A stretch of DNA of 64,000 nt from Phytophthora colocasiae (GCA_018806915.1 JAGKQI010000099.1:992001-1056000); one strand, 5' to 3'. Positions 42,256 to 52,427 are shown, counted from the first letter of the stretch. The notes: generated from the letters alone by a model not told the origin. Numbers and translations are program-made.

Positions 42256-42844
42256 TGTGCTAGCGCGAACGAGTGGAAGGGCTTCGACGCAGGAGTAGGA
42301 TGGCAGTTTATATCGCTTCGTGTAGTCACCAAATTTTAACCGCGTAATCTCAAGTCGCCTTCTCGTTTCACCTCCATTATTTCCAGTCAAAACCGTCGCT
42401 CTTCCTCGAGGTGGAGTCTCTCCCTAGTCTTGTGACACCCGGAGTCACAAGACAGCTCCACTCCGTCGATGATCACCAGGAGAAGAGGAGTCACCGGACC
42501 ACCAAAGTCACCGAGTAGTCGATAGTCCCCAAATAAGCAGTGGTCATCCAGTAGTAGTAAATCATCAGACAGTAGTCAATCATCAAGTAGTAGTTAATCA
42601 TCAAGTAGTAGTTGCCGCCAAGTGAAGTCCATTTCATCGTCTCGTAGTAGTCGGCAGTCACGGCACAGTTGAGAGTATCCTCAGCAAGGCAGTCGTTGAA
42701 AGTTCACAGGATTATGCAGGGACAGTCATTAGACCGTCCAAACGTAGTCGAAAATGTAGAGAAGAGTGTTCCGCTCGAACACTCGCATCGCAGGACTTAT
42801 CGTCAAGAGGAGTCGTCACTGTCTTGACTAGTCCGACTCATCAC
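42256..42844. other. Spacer between the antisense ORF and pol of Y
   Basis: About 590 bp without a gene, very rich in AGTC and AGTAGT words. Both neighbouring ORFs end here (convergent), so transcript ends are expected. Confidence 0.6.
42544..42615. repeat. Four tandem 18-bp repeats in Y
   Basis: Units such as TCATCAAGTAGTAGTTAA follow one another four times, with the first two more diverged. Confidence 0.85.
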
Positions 42845-45800
42845 TTAAAAGAGTAATTCATCCTCGTCGACAGCCGCGTTGGCGTCAACCAGCCGAGCAC
42901 TACGGCGGAGTTGAGGGAGTCCCCGCTCCTTTCGCCTAGTACCCTCAAACGCTGTGATCAACACGTCAAAATCGGGGCGGAGTGAAGTCGCAGGCAACCA
43001 ACTCGTCTCATAGGTAGCAAGTAGCACTAGATACTGCAACTCACCAGCCTTCTTTCTTCGAGCAAGTATGTCGACCACCGGTAGACTCGCTCCAGCGAAA
43101 GCAGTCTCTTCAGATCCAATGACAAGTCGCTCGATATAGCTCGTCGAGGGTAAGTCCTCCTCAGCGAGTGGACCCTCGTCGTCCTCGCCCGGAGTAGTAG
43201 TAATGCCTTCAGGTACTTCGGTAGGAAAAGGTCGACTCCAGCGACCCCGGAAGGGTTTGAGTCGATTCACATTGATGGTGACTACTCTGTTAGGGTGAGT
43301 AGGGATTGCGACGCGGTAGGCGTTCTCACCGACAGTACCAACTATTCGGTAAGGACCATGCCAGGAGAAAGCTAACTTCTTCGAAGTCTTTTCTCCTCGG
43401 CGAGCCCTGAAATACTGGTAGACCCAGACAGCATCACCTTCCTCAAACTTCACAGACACTTGACTGTGGAGTCGCTGTCCATGGCGACTCTGTGCCTTGA
43501 GTAGTTGCCTTTCGACCAGTCGACGAGTATCGCGTAGAGACAGGTAGAGTCGACGTCGGTAAGTCGCGACCTCATTACTCTTCCACTGCGAGGAAGTGTT
43601 CAAGAAAGCCAAGTCGAGAGGTAGCACCGGGTCACGACCATACAGACTGAAGAACGGAGAGTCACCCAGGGCTTCGTGAAAGGAAGTCCGATAGGCGAAG
43701 AGTACTCTAGGTAGATACAAGTCCCAGTCATCTTGGGACTCACTCACATACATGCGTAGCATTCCAATTAGAGTTCCGTTGAAGCGTTCGACGAGTCCCT
43801 GAGTTTGTGGATGATAAGCCGCCCCAAACAACTTTTTAATCCCTAGAGTCTCGTACAGCGACCTTGCCAACTCGGAGATAAAGTTGGACCCTTGGTCACT
43901 TAGTAGCTTTTCAGACACTCCATGTCGTGATATCACTTCGTTCACCATGATTTCCACAAAAGTCACAGAATCCAAACGCTCAACTGCAAACGCTTCTACC
44001 CACCGGGTGAAGTAGTCCGCAAACACCAGGATAAATTTGTTGCCTCTAGGAGTAGTCACGAGAGGGCCAACAGCATCCACCACCAGAAGTGAAAAAGGAC
44101 CAGACAGTTCTTGTATCGGCATTTTCTGCATGAGTCCATTTCGCCACGGACGGTAGCCTTTGCCACTTCCACAAACAGTACACTCGCGGACATACTCAGC
44201 GACATCCTTCTTCCAACCGTGCCAGTAGGCGTGCTTTCGCACTTTGTCCATAGTTTTAGTGACTCCCACGTGAGCAGCGAAGACATCGGAGTGACAGTGG
44301 TGTAGCACAGTAGCGATGTAAGTGATCGGAATCACTGGCACTTCTAGTGATCGAGCTGGGCCGGCTCGAGCTTTCAAGTGTACTCGTCGCATCAGGATAC
44401 CGTTCTTCACAGTGTAGTGGGGGGCCAAGGACAACACCTTCGCTCGCATTTGAGCGTCGAGGGCCAGTGCGCCACTCTCTAGGAAAGCAATCATCGCCAG
44501 TATCCAAGGGGTGCGTTTCTGTTCTTCTTTAAAACGGGCTTGATCCAGGCCGAACACGTCGATGGGTGATACTAGTAGTTGTTCTTCGTCAAGAGAAGCC
44601 TCGTCAGGCGTCGGGGTCGGAGTAGTAGATTCGACAGTATGCTCTTCGTCAGGGAGTCGCTCCCCGACCACGACTTGATCACTTCCTCTGGTGTTAGTAG
44701 GAGTCGTTCTAGCGACTTCTTCCGCCGCGACTTCAGTCTCACTCTCCCCGACCAGAGCAGAAGCCGGTTCATCCTCGTTAGCTTCGTTCAGTAGCTCGGC
44801 CATAGTAACAGCACTGACAGTCACTGCACGTAGTCTAGAGAGTCCGTCCACGTGGCCCATGGAAGTACCAGGCCGGTGATACACTTTGAACCGTAACTGT
44901 GACAGCTCCATCGCCCACCTGGCTAGTTTAGCGTTGCTAGTTCTATTAGCGTCACTGAACACCCACAGTAGTGCCTTATGGTCGGTGAAGAGATCGAACT
45001 CGTAACGGTCGAGGTAGCACCTGAATTTGCGGGTCGCCCACACGATTCCCCAGCACTCGATCTCCGAAGTGCCGTTCTGGTTGTTCACCCAGTTCTTCTC
45101 TGACCCAACTAGTAATTTACTAGCGTAGGCGATAGCTCGGTCACGACCGGCGACTTCTTGCATCAAACAGGCACCCACTGCTAGCTTCGAGGAGTCGACA
45201 TAGAGCTTAAACCGCTTGTTGAAGTCCGGGTAGACTAGAATGGGAGGCTCCACTAGCTTACGCTTCAGTTGTACGAAAGCGGACTCGCAATCAGGACTCC
45301 ACTCGAAGGGAACACCCTTGGCCTTCAGCCTCTCGATAGGTGCGGAGATAGCTGCATACCCCGGTATGTACCTCCGGAAGTAACTAGTCAGGCCTAGAAA
45401 CGCGCGAACCGCACGGAGGTCACTCGGTCGCTCGACATTCATGACTGCCTTCACCTTCTCAGGATTGGGAAGTATACCCGAGGGAGTGACTATGTGACCG
45501 AGGAAGGCCACTTGGTCACGACCCCACTTGCACTTCTTCATCTTGAGTTTAAAACCGGCAGTCCTGAAGCGCTCGAGTACTTGCCGAAGTCGCACGAGGT
45601 GAGTTGGAAAGTCGTCACTGAACACTACACAGTCGTCCAAGTAGACTAAACAAGTTCGCCACTTCAAGTCGACTAACACTCCTTCCATAAGTCGCTCAAA
45701 TGCAGGCACTGCATTGCACAGTCCAAATGGCATAACTAGCCACTCGAACAGTCCAAATTTGCAGGCGAAGGCCGTCTTCCCGACACTGCCCGCTGCCATC

Positions 45801-48800
45801 GGCACATTCCAGTACCCCGAGGCAATATCCATTGTAGAGAAGAGCTTAGCATTTCCTAGTACGTCCAGGATGTCGTCGATGAGTGGCATCGGATAACAGT
45901 CCTTCACAGTCACTGCATTGAGTCGACGGTAGTCGATACAGAAGCGGATACCTCCGTCGGGTTTGCGTATCATCAGTACAGGACTAGCCCAAGGACTACT
46001 CGAGGGTCGAATGAGTCCCAAGTCCAGGTACTGCTGCACTTCGGCCTCCATTACATCACCTTCAGCTTTGGAGACGCGATAGGGTCGCTGTTTGATAGGG
46101 GGGTGGTCACCAGTGTCTATCTCGAACTCGAGCAAGTGAGTTCGACCGGGTTTCATGGAGGTCTCGACAAACAAGTCTCGGAAGGACCCAAGTGTCTGCC
46201 TGAACAGCCTCTTCTGTTCCTCACTCAGCTTCGAATCGGTGAAGTCAACTGCAAACTCCTCAGTTAGCTCCTTTTCGAGGTTCGGCATGGAGTGGTGAGG
46301 CGAGTCGGTAGTAGCGCCGGCAGCACTCACTACAGAGTGCACCCAGTCTTCCTCAGTAGTTTTCCGGGACTCGACAGGCCTCGAATCTCTGTTCGACAGC
46401 GGAGTCACCGGAGACTCGAACTCGAAAGCCGACTCCGGCACTACCGTGGCGGCAGCAACCAGAGTACCTTTCTTGATGATCAGTTCCTCGGTAGAAGCAT
46501 TGCAGACTTCAACCAATAACTTCCCTTGGTTCACAGTACAGAGCGTACGGGCAACTCGCACGGTCCCGTCCAATCCGGGGACTCCTTCAACCAACACAGT
46601 TTGTCCATCGCTCGCTTGGCCACGGACTTCCGACACTACTAGAGCTTGACCACCAGGGCAGATGCGAACAGTCGAACTCACTCGGGCAGAGTGTACTTCT
46701 TCGACTCTCGGAGTACCCAGTGAGAACACTTCACCTGTGTCCTTCAGAGTCACTGAGTTAGTATCCAAGTCGACAACAGCTCGGAACTGTCGAAGTGAGT
46801 CGGTTCCAAGTATCACATCCACATGCATGTGGTCGACTACCACAAAAGGTCGAACAATCTCCAACGACCCAAGTCTGAGAGGGAGGTCGGCAACACCTCG
46901 TATCTTAAGTTGGTGACCCGACACTCCGTTCAAGTTCCCATAGTACGGTCGCAGAGAGTCACTGCCTCGTCCTATCCGTCGAAGTACTTTACGGTCGATC
47001 AAGCTCACAACGGCACCAGAGTCGATGAGCATGTCCACAGGGACACAGTCGACATATCCTGGAGAAGTAGCTTCCACCCCACCTACTGAGCCAATCACCC
47101 GCTTGCCTTCGGGCACTATACCAGCGACTTCACTTTCTTCGAACACATCCCGTTCGACTAGTCCAGCCTTTCGAGAGTCACGGTTTTCTCCCTCAGTAGA
47201 GACTCGCACAGGATCAGACACTACGTACGCGTACTCATACACGCTGTTCGAGTCTTCACGCGAACACCGAGTCCCCAGTTCTTCGATCTTCTGACCAGTC
47301 AAGGAGGAGTAGTCGAAGCGCACTTGCTTCGGGCTCCGCGTTTTTCGCGACGGGAGAGCTGCCTTTAGGCAGTCACTACACCGGTCTTCTCGCTCTTTCA
47401 ACTTAGCTCGGATGAGTGGACCTTCACTCAAGTACTTCTCCATTATCACACTCACGATGCGTTTCATCACGGAGCTACTCATCGCTCGATAGAACTGCGC
47501 TACTTTCGCCAGAGCTCGTTCCTCAAGATCATTATCTCCCCAATCGACTTCCGGGAGAACTAAGTCACTCAGGAGCGGCGACCCACAGTCGACACACACG
47601 GGGTTAACCTTTTCTTCCTCCTTGACTAAGTAGTACACCATTCTTCGGACTAGAGCATTCCATTTAGGATCCAGGCGTTTTCTTCGTCGGGAGGACACAG
47701 TCACTGCATTGACCGCACTACAGGGGTTTTCGGACAAGTCGATAGCCACATTTGCGATCACAGTCTCCTCGACACTGGAGTCGGTGGGCGCGTCGTCACT
47801 TACTTCTGCTTGGTTGTAGTCCGAAGTAACTCTGGTCTCCCCACCTCCCACATCTCGTCCGTCCGAATCAGCGACTCCCTCATGGTCGTGGAAGTAGTCG
47901 TTTTCCTCCGACTTCCTCAAGTCGCTAAAGTCGCGGTTAGCTCGCTTAGCCGCATTAGTAGCCGCCAGCGTCTTTCGATACCAGTCAGTCCAGTATTCGG
48001 GTGTAGCTAGCACTCCAGGTGACGACTCCCTTGTCCGGCTTATGACTTCTTCAGGGATCCCTAATACGGTGCTTAAGTCGGTTAGAGTCATCTTCTGCGA
48101 CTGAGACGCATTCCTTTCCACCTTCCTCTTGAGTTCTACTTCGTCCAACGGAAAGAGTCGCTCCTCGAGCTCTTTATCGTATTCTTCTTTTTCTTCTAGC
48201 ACTCCCTTGTTTACCCCTTCGGTTAGTTCGTCCAGTTCTCGTTCGGAAAACACTCCGGTAGGTTCGGCAGTCGCCTCCGCGGCGTTACTCCTAGCGTTCG
48301 CCTCACTCCCACCCCTCGCATTGGTGGCAGACGGCTCGCTCACGGTTTCACTCAGCTCAACTACACTTTGAGCCTCCCGAGTCACATTCGCAGCCTCGAC
48401 CTCAGTCTGCGTGACTTCTTCTTCAGTTGGGTCCGTCACCTGTTCACCAGTAGTTAGTCCCGGAGCGACTTCGGAAGTGTTCGCCTCACCCCCACCATCA
48501 GCATCGGTGGTAGACGGCACACTTGCAGTCTCGTTCGCTACTTTGCCGGTCTTGTCAGCAATTATTCCTGGAGTACCTTCACTAGCATAGGCCTCGTTAT
48601 TTCGCAGTTGGCAATCAGTCTCCACACTCATCTCGTCAAGTAGCCCTTCACGGTTCTCCGCAGGTTCATCTCTATTCACGCTCGTATCGGGGTCGAAAAT
48701 GCTCTCATCGAACTCAGGACAGTCACTTTCACTTTCATCATCACCTTCGGGCTGCGACTCAGTGACTCCCAAGTCACCGAGGGAAGTAGTTTCTTCTTTC

Positions 48801-49162
48801 ACACTTGTTCCACTAGTCACCCACTCGCAGTGGACAACTCCACTCTTTGCGCGGGGCGCTGTCCAGTAGTTTACCGGGTTCGACTTCACCCGAACCTCAT
48901 CTTCATACTCTCCGGCATGAGGGTCCTTCAGTGAGTCCCCGACGTATGCCGTAGTCAGACAACTCGCTTCAACATCCTCACTCTCAATTTTATCAGTCTC
49001 AATCATGTTCACTCCATTTTCAGTCGTTGTTCTCTTTACTGTCTCAGTTGAACTCACTCCATTTCCATAACGAGTAGTAGTGGACTTGGAAGTGACTCCA
49101 CTCAAGTCACTTAGCTGGCAGGAGGAAGGAGTGACTTCACCCTTCCCTTCCTCCAGCCCCCT
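42845..49162 (-). CDS. pol: Pol of Y: PR-RT-RNaseH-IN
   Basis: It is in the same frame as gag, directly after a single UGA at 49163-49165, and open throughout (2086 residues from 49105). Counting from 49105: an acidic N-terminal region of about 480 residues of unknown function; a cysteine pair region (CVDCGSPLL and CSDCLKAAL) around 500-590; aspartic protease LIDSGAVVSLID at about 695; RT with YLDD at about 1157; RNase H with YVDSSKLAVGA at about 1305 and FTDHKALLW; integrase HHCC, then Asp (VVDAVG, about 1675), Asp (LSDQGSN, about 1737), Glu (GLVERFNG, about 1772); GPY/F (WHGPYRIVG, about 1917); and a chromodomain-like C-terminus (YLVLLATYETSWLPATSL). Here the single RNase H keeps its catalytic acids. 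Expression is probably by readthrough of the UGA. Confidence 0.93.
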   Translation of the reverse strand, partial: RGLEEGKGEVTPSSCQLSDLSGVTSKSTTTRYGNGVSSTETVKRTTTENGVNMIETDKIESEDVEASCLTTAYVGDSLKDPHAGEYEDEVRVKSNPVNYWTAPRAKSGVVHCEWVTSGTSVKEETTSLGDLGVTESQPEGDDESESDCPEFDESIFDPDTSVNRDEPAENREGLLDEMSVETDCQLRNNEAYASEGTPGIIADKTGKVANETASVPSTTDADGGGEANTSEVAPGLTTGEQVTDPTEEEVTQTEVEAANVTREAQSVVELSETVSEPSATNARGGSEANARSNAAEATAEPTGVFSERELDELTEGVNKGVLEEKEEYDKELEERLFPLDEVELKRKVERNASQSQKMTLTDLSTVLGIPEEVISRTRESSPGVLATPEYWTDWYRKTLAATNAAKRANRDFSDLRKSEENDYFHDHEGVADSDGRDVGGGETRVTSDYNQAEVSDDAPTDSSVEETVIANVAIDLSENPCSAVNAVTVSSRRRKRLDPKWNALVRRMVYYLVKEEEKVNPVCVDCGSPLLSDLVLPEVDWGDNDLEERALAKVAQFYRAMSSSVMKRIVSVIMEKYLSEGPLIRAKLKEREDRCSDCLKAALPSRKTRSPKQVRFDYSSLTGQKIEELGTRCSREDSNSVYEYAYVVSDPVRVSTEGENRDSRKAGLVERDVFEESEVAGIVPEGKRVIGSVGGVEATSPGYVDCVPVDMLIDSGAVVSLIDRKVLRRIGRGSDSLRPYYGNLNGVSGHQLKIRGVADLPLRLGSLEIVRPFVVVDHMHVDVILGTDSLRQFRAVVDLDTNSVTLKDTGEVFSLGTPRVEEVHSARVSSTVRICPGGQALVVSEVRGQASDGQTVLVEGVPGLDGTVRVARTLCTVNQGKLLVEVCNASTEELIIKKGTLVAAATVVPESAFEFESPVTPLSNRDSRPVESRKTTEEDWVHSVVSAAGATTDSPHHSMPNLEKELTEEFAVDFTDSKLSEEQKRLFRQTLGSFRDLFVETSMKPGRTHLLEFEIDTGDHPPIKQRPYRVSKAEGDVMEAEVQQYLDLGLIRPSSSPWASPVLMIRKPDGGIRFCIDYRRLNAVTVKDCYPMPLIDDILDVLGNAKLFSTMDIASGYWNVPMAAGSVGKTAFACKFGLFEWLVMPFGLCNAVPAFERLMEGVLVDLKWRTCLVYLDDCVVFSDDFPTHLVRLRQVLERFRTAGFKLKMKKCKWGRDQVAFLGHIVTPSGILPNPEKVKAVMNVERPSDLRAVRAFLGLTSYFRRYIPGYAAISAPIERLKAKGVPFEWSPDCESAFVQLKRKLVEPPILVYPDFNKRFKLYVDSSKLAVGACLMQEVAGRDRAIAYASKLLVGSEKNWVNNQNGTSEIECWGIVWATRKFRCYLDRYEFDLFTDHKALLWVFSDANRTSNAKLARWAMELSQLRFKVYHRPGTSMGHVDGLSRLRAVTVSAVTMAELLNEANEDEPASALVGESETEVAAEEVARTTPTNTRGSDQVVVGERLPDEEHTVESTTPTPTPDEASLDEEQLLVSPIDVFGLDQARFKEEQKRTPWILAMIAFLESGALALDAQMRAKVLSLAPHYTVKNGILMRRVHLKARAGPARSLEVPVIPITYIATVLHHCHSDVFAAHVGVTKTMDKVRKHAYWHGWKKDVAEYVRECTVCGSGKGYRPWRNGLMQKMPIQELSGPFSLLVVDAVGPLVTTPRGNKFILVFADYFTRWVEAFAVERLDSVTFVEIMVNEVISRHGVSEKLLSDQGSNFISELARSLYETLGIKKLFGAAYHPQTQGLVERFNGTLIGMLRMYVSESQDDWDLYLPRVLFAYRTSFHEALGDSPFFSLYGRDPVLPLDLAFLNTSSQWKSNEVATYRRRLYLSLRDTRRLVERQLLKAQSRHGQRLHSQVSVKFEEGDAVWVYQYFRARRGEKTSKKLAFSWHGPYRIVGTVGENAYRVAIPTHPNRVVTINVNRLKPFRGRWSRPFPTEVPEGITTTPGEDDEGPLAEEDLPSTSYIERLVIGSEETAFAGASLPVVDILARRKKAGELQYLVLLATYETSWLPATSLRPDFDVLITAFEGTRRKERGLPQLRRSARLVDANAAVDEDELLF

Positions 49163-49165
49163 TCA
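49104..49165 (-). promoter_or_regulatory. Predicted stop-readthrough signal with H-type pseudoknot, gag-UGA-pol of Y
   Basis: Gag ends CAA CAC TGA and the frame continues open into pol. After the UGA comes an 8-nt spacer AGGGGGCT. Stem 1 GGAGGAAGG (49154-49146) pairs with CCTTCCTCC (49129-49121). Stem 2 AAGTCACT (49137-49130) pairs with AGTGACTT (49111-49104). Loop 1 is 8 nt, there is no gap between the stems, and loop 3 is 9 nt. All pairs are Watson-Crick. An 8-nt spacer plus pseudoknot is the known arrangement of gammaretroviral gag-pol readthrough; its use here is inferred. Confidence 0.8.
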
Positions 49166-51505
49166 GTGTTGACCCGAGCCAGAAGCCGCCCCAGCCTTCT
49201 GGACTAGCTGGTTCAGCGCCTCCCTCGACGGGCAGTTGGCCACCACGTGGTCCGCACCTCCGCACAGGAAGCAGGCCCTAGGGCCTCGACTGGTTTGGTA
49301 GTTAGAGCGAGAGTTGGAGCTCGTGTTCGGCGACTGTTGTTGCTGCTGGCGCTGGCCCGTTGACTGCTGTTGACGTTGGTACCCCCGAGGTAACTCGCAC
49401 TCGACGTAGACGTGACCAGTTCCTTGGCAGTTCGAGCAAGTCGAGTTGTTCCGTCGGCAGTTAATTCGACTACACCCCAACGTGTGGCACCTTCCACACA
49501 CGGTGAGTCCTTCCTGAGTGTATAAGTCAGGTCCCTGTCGAACACCTCGAGTCGGAGTCACCGGTAGGGAAGTAGTTGGCTGGATCGCATACACTCCTTG
49601 ACTAGTAGCAGGCATCGTTTGGTACTGAATAGCAGCCGCAGTAGTTCCTCCTTGGTTAGTTGCCGGAGCGGCAGCCTGCACTTGCTGTTGCGCTAAGAGA
49701 CTCTGAGTCTGTTGCATCACAGCCAGCATTTGCTTCATCAAGTCATCATTCGCCGTTGACTTAGGAGGCTCGTCCTCGAAGTCAGCGTCGTCTTCCACTG
49801 GTAGGTGCTGGTTCTTGTACAGGAGCACTGCTACGGCTTGAGGTATTGAGTTTACCAAAGAAGTGTCTAGTGTGTTCCGCCACTGCTTGTTACGGAGTCC
49901 TGACAGGAAATACTGGTATCTCATCTCGGGGTCGAAGTACTGAGCGGCGTCACAGAGGCTTGAAATCAAGTCGCCCCACACTTCGGCCGACATACCTCTG
50001 GACCGTTTAGTCACCTTCAGTCGCTCAATCATCTGCAGAGGAGTCTGGCACACGAACTGGTTGTGGAAGCGAGTCCTCAGAGTGTTGAAGTCGTTAATCT
50101 GGGAGTAAGTCCACCATTCTTCACCAGTTTTGCCCTTAAGACACTCCCTGAAGGCACTCAACCGTAAGGAGTCGTCAAGTCCTTCAGTAGCTCTCTCGAA
50201 CGCACTCCAGAAGGATCGAGCTTTGTCTGCCGAGGCACCATCAGAGTAAAATGGTTGAATCATCCGGACCGCATTCTTGATGTTGGACGGCATACCCAGT
50301 GGAGGCCGAGTCACTTGGTTCGCAGACTGTTGGTAGTTCGGAGTGTACTGACCGAGAAGTTGACCGGGAACTGGAGTGTATAGTTGACTACTCCTGCCCG
50401 TAGCGAGGTGTCCAGCAGTCACCATATTCGGAGCAGTCACCGGAGGAGGTAGACTAGTCACAGGAGCCGAATTCCCAAGTGGTTGCTGTTGGCCCCAGTA
50501 CGCACCCTGCCCAGTAGTCGCTTGTTGGTGACTAGTAGTGGCAGGAGTCGTCATCGCCGGTACCGAAGTCAACGGCGGAGCCACACTCATAGGAGTCATA
50601 AGTGCGCCGCCAGGGGGTACTTGAGTCGCAGGGGCATGAGTCACTTGAGGCGGAGCGGAGGCAGCTGCATAAGAGATAGGAGCTGGAGTGCCGTAGGAGA
50701 ACCCGGCCGCTGCCGACCATCCGACTGGCTGAATAAACGGATTGTTCAGTCCGGTGCTCGGGTTACCAGGGGTCGCGCCAAGAGTCACATTCTGGTAACT
50801 CGGGATCGCCGAGCGAGTAGACTGAGGTATACTAGTAGCAGGAGTCATCACAGGAGCAGTAGGGGGTTGTCCTGGGAGTTGACTACTCCATCCAGTCGGA
50901 TTGGTCCCCGTAGAACTGGTAGCTGCATTCACGCCAGTCACAGCACTAGGAGCGTAACCAGGTTGAGTCATCAGTTGGGGTGGGTACAAGTAGTGTTTGG
51001 TGGCATCGACTACTCCCATAGTCGCTACTTCCGACTGAGCTGCGGATGGAGTAGGGGGGATTAGAACACCAGAAGTCATCGACTTCGTAGCAGACTGACT
51101 AGTCATGGAAGTCGACGTTTGGAATTGAGCCTCACTCTGGGGCACTGAAGTCGTTGCCGCGAGTCCAGTACTAGGAGTCACTCCATGTAAGGTAAATCCG
51201 CCGTGAGAAGTTACGGGGCTAGCAAGTGGTCTAGCCTCTCCCCTCCTGGGTTCTGAAAGACTTCGAGTCAGCCGGGGTCTAGCAGGAGGAGGTTGTTGCG
51301 CCGGGCGAGTAGAACCAAGGGCAGCCCTCCGCACCATGGCCTGGACCGAGGACAGTCCCCCCGGAGCGGTTAAACTCGGCCTCCCCGGGTGCGTAGTAGC
51401 AGGAGGTCCTCCGAGCCCGAACCACGAAGTTGCAGGTTGGCTGTCACTGCCACCCGGACTCGCGGGAGTCGCCGTAGGAGGGCGACTTGCTCCTCCCTGA
51501 ACCAA
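49163..51505 (-). CDS. gag: Gag of Y
   Basis: 780 residues as read from 51505. The N-terminal 400 residues are Pro/Thr/Ser/Gln-rich and low in charge. A Gag core lies at about 405-560 (MIQPFYSDGASADKARSFWSAFERA, EEWWTYSQI, FHNQFVCQTPLQMIERL). A coiled Gln-rich stretch and then three knuckle-like motifs follow: CGRCHTLGCSRINC (with Cys in place of His), CSNCQGTGHVYVEC and CFLCGGADHVVANC. The protein packages element RNA. The start is unclear. The frame has a stop at 51536-51538 and no ATG before the ORF, so a non-ATG start, an internal ATG or splicing from an upstream ATG at 51683 are all possible. The ORF ends in UGA with readthrough structure into pol. Confidence 0.88.
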   Translation of the reverse strand: MVQGGASRPPTATPASPGGSDSQPATSWFGLGGPPATTHPGRPSLTAPGGLSSVQAMVRRAALGSTRPAQQPPPARPRLTRSLSEPRRGEARPLASPVTSHGGFTLHGVTPSTGLAATTSVPQSEAQFQTSTSMTSQSATKSMTSGVLIPPTPSAAQSEVATMGVVDATKHYLYPPQLMTQPGYAPSAVTGVNAATSSTGTNPTGWSSQLPGQPPTAPVMTPATSIPQSTRSAIPSYQNVTLGATPGNPSTGLNNPFIQPVGWSAAAGFSYGTPAPISYAAASAPPQVTHAPATQVPPGGALMTPMSVAPPLTSVPAMTTPATTSHQQATTGQGAYWGQQQPLGNSAPVTSLPPPVTAPNMVTAGHLATGRSSQLYTPVPGQLLGQYTPNYQQSANQVTRPPLGMPSNIKNAVRMIQPFYSDGASADKARSFWSAFERATEGLDDSLRLSAFRECLKGKTGEEWWTYSQINDFNTLRTRFHNQFVCQTPLQMIERLKVTKRSRGMSAEVWGDLISSLCDAAQYFDPEMRYQYFLSGLRNKQWRNTLDTSLVNSIPQAVAVLLYKNQHLPVEDDADFEDEPPKSTANDDLMKQMLAVMQQTQSLLAQQQVQAAAPATNQGGTTAAAIQYQTMPATSQGVYAIQPTTSLPVTPTRGVRQGPDLYTQEGLTVCGRCHTLGCSRINCRRNNSTCSNCQGTGHVYVECELPRGYQRQQQSTGQRQQQQQSPNTSSNSRSNYQTSRGPRACFLCGGADHVVANCPSREALNQLVQKAGAASGSGQH

Positions 51506-51998
51506 GAAGTAGCCGAAGGGCCCGCGCCACCATTTTCACTCGAGGTGGTGCTCCTGTCGTCGTCTCCGACACCAGGTCCGGAACGACGACATCTCGATTT
51601 CGGGTTCTAGCTCGTCTTGTTCTCTCTCTTCTTGTGCAGCCTTGAGTTCTGGTAGTTGTCGCACTCCCGCCCAGACAAACCACTCAGTTAACCAACTGAC
51701 AACTAGCTGGTAAGTCAGAAGTACTTCGCTTCTTAGCCAAGGTGTTCACTGAAGTTCACTTCCGAAGGACTTCACCGACTTGATTTGCGTCTCCGGAACG
51801 GGTCGGATCCCGTCCTTTAGCGAAGTAGTAGGACACCTCCCTAGTTGACCCCTGTCGAACTAGAAGTGTAGAGACTCTTCACACTTAAGTGAGCGAGAGC
51901 AGTTCTCTCCGGTAGCAGATCTTGTAGATGTAGTCTTCTTTTAGTGCTCACTCCGAGGACCCTTCTCCAGCAGGCAAGTACCCTGCTTCTCCACCACT
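51506..51998 (-). other. 5' leader of Y, including primer-binding site
   Basis: The minus strand after the 5' LTR reads AG and then TGGTGGAGAAGCAGGGTA (about 51996-51979), which could prime from a tRNA ending CCTGCTTCTCCACCA. The two-base gap and TGG start match element X. The rest is leader, with a short upstream ORF from 51683 to 51444 that overlaps gag. Confidence 0.6.
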
Positions 51999-52427
51999 TG
52001 TCGCGACCTGATAAGGATCGGGTACTAGCGGGCTGTTATGTGAGTGCAGGTCCGGGCAGGGAGGCAGAAGACTTAACTGAAACAAATGTAAGTGTCTTGT
52101 TGTTGTTCTTCTTCTTAGCAGGTAAAATCACGACTGACTAGTTATGCCGGGAACTCACTGCTCCAATGCACACTTGTAAGGGTGACTCCCCGTCGAAACA
52201 CTAGAGCGGGAGTCCTTGAGAGTGTCCTCCCTCCGCACGACACTCGCGGGAGGATGTAGATAGACGGCACAGACGGTAGTAAACAGGGAAGTACCCCGGA
52301 GTGGACCTCGGACGGAACACTACGCCAAGTGGTCACAACACGACGAGTGTGACGAATGACAAGGCCCCGAGGCATGGGGCACAGCCGTACACGCAGGTTC
52401 GAACGTCATATTCCCGGGCACGGGACA
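51999..52427 (-). repeat. 5' LTR of element Y (429 bp)
   Basis: It has the same length and ends as 38724-39152. The GCAC after it is the right target duplication. Confidence 0.95.

Larger units (their letters stand above)
38724..52427 (-). mobile_element. Y: complete Ty3/Gypsy retrotransposon, 13.7 kb
   Basis: The element is on the minus strand with near-identical 429-bp LTRs and a 4-bp target duplication GCAC. Reading 52427 to 38724: LTR, primer site, gag (51505-49163), UGA, pol (to 42845), a 590-bp spacer with tandem repeats, an antisense ORF (40621-42255 on plus), a sense membrane-protein ORF (40304-39045) and the LTR. All ORFs are open. Pol order PR-RT-RNaseH-IN makes it Ty3/Gypsy, and its sequence is distinct from family X. 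It lies between two groups of LTA-synthase-like genes. Confidence 0.95.
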
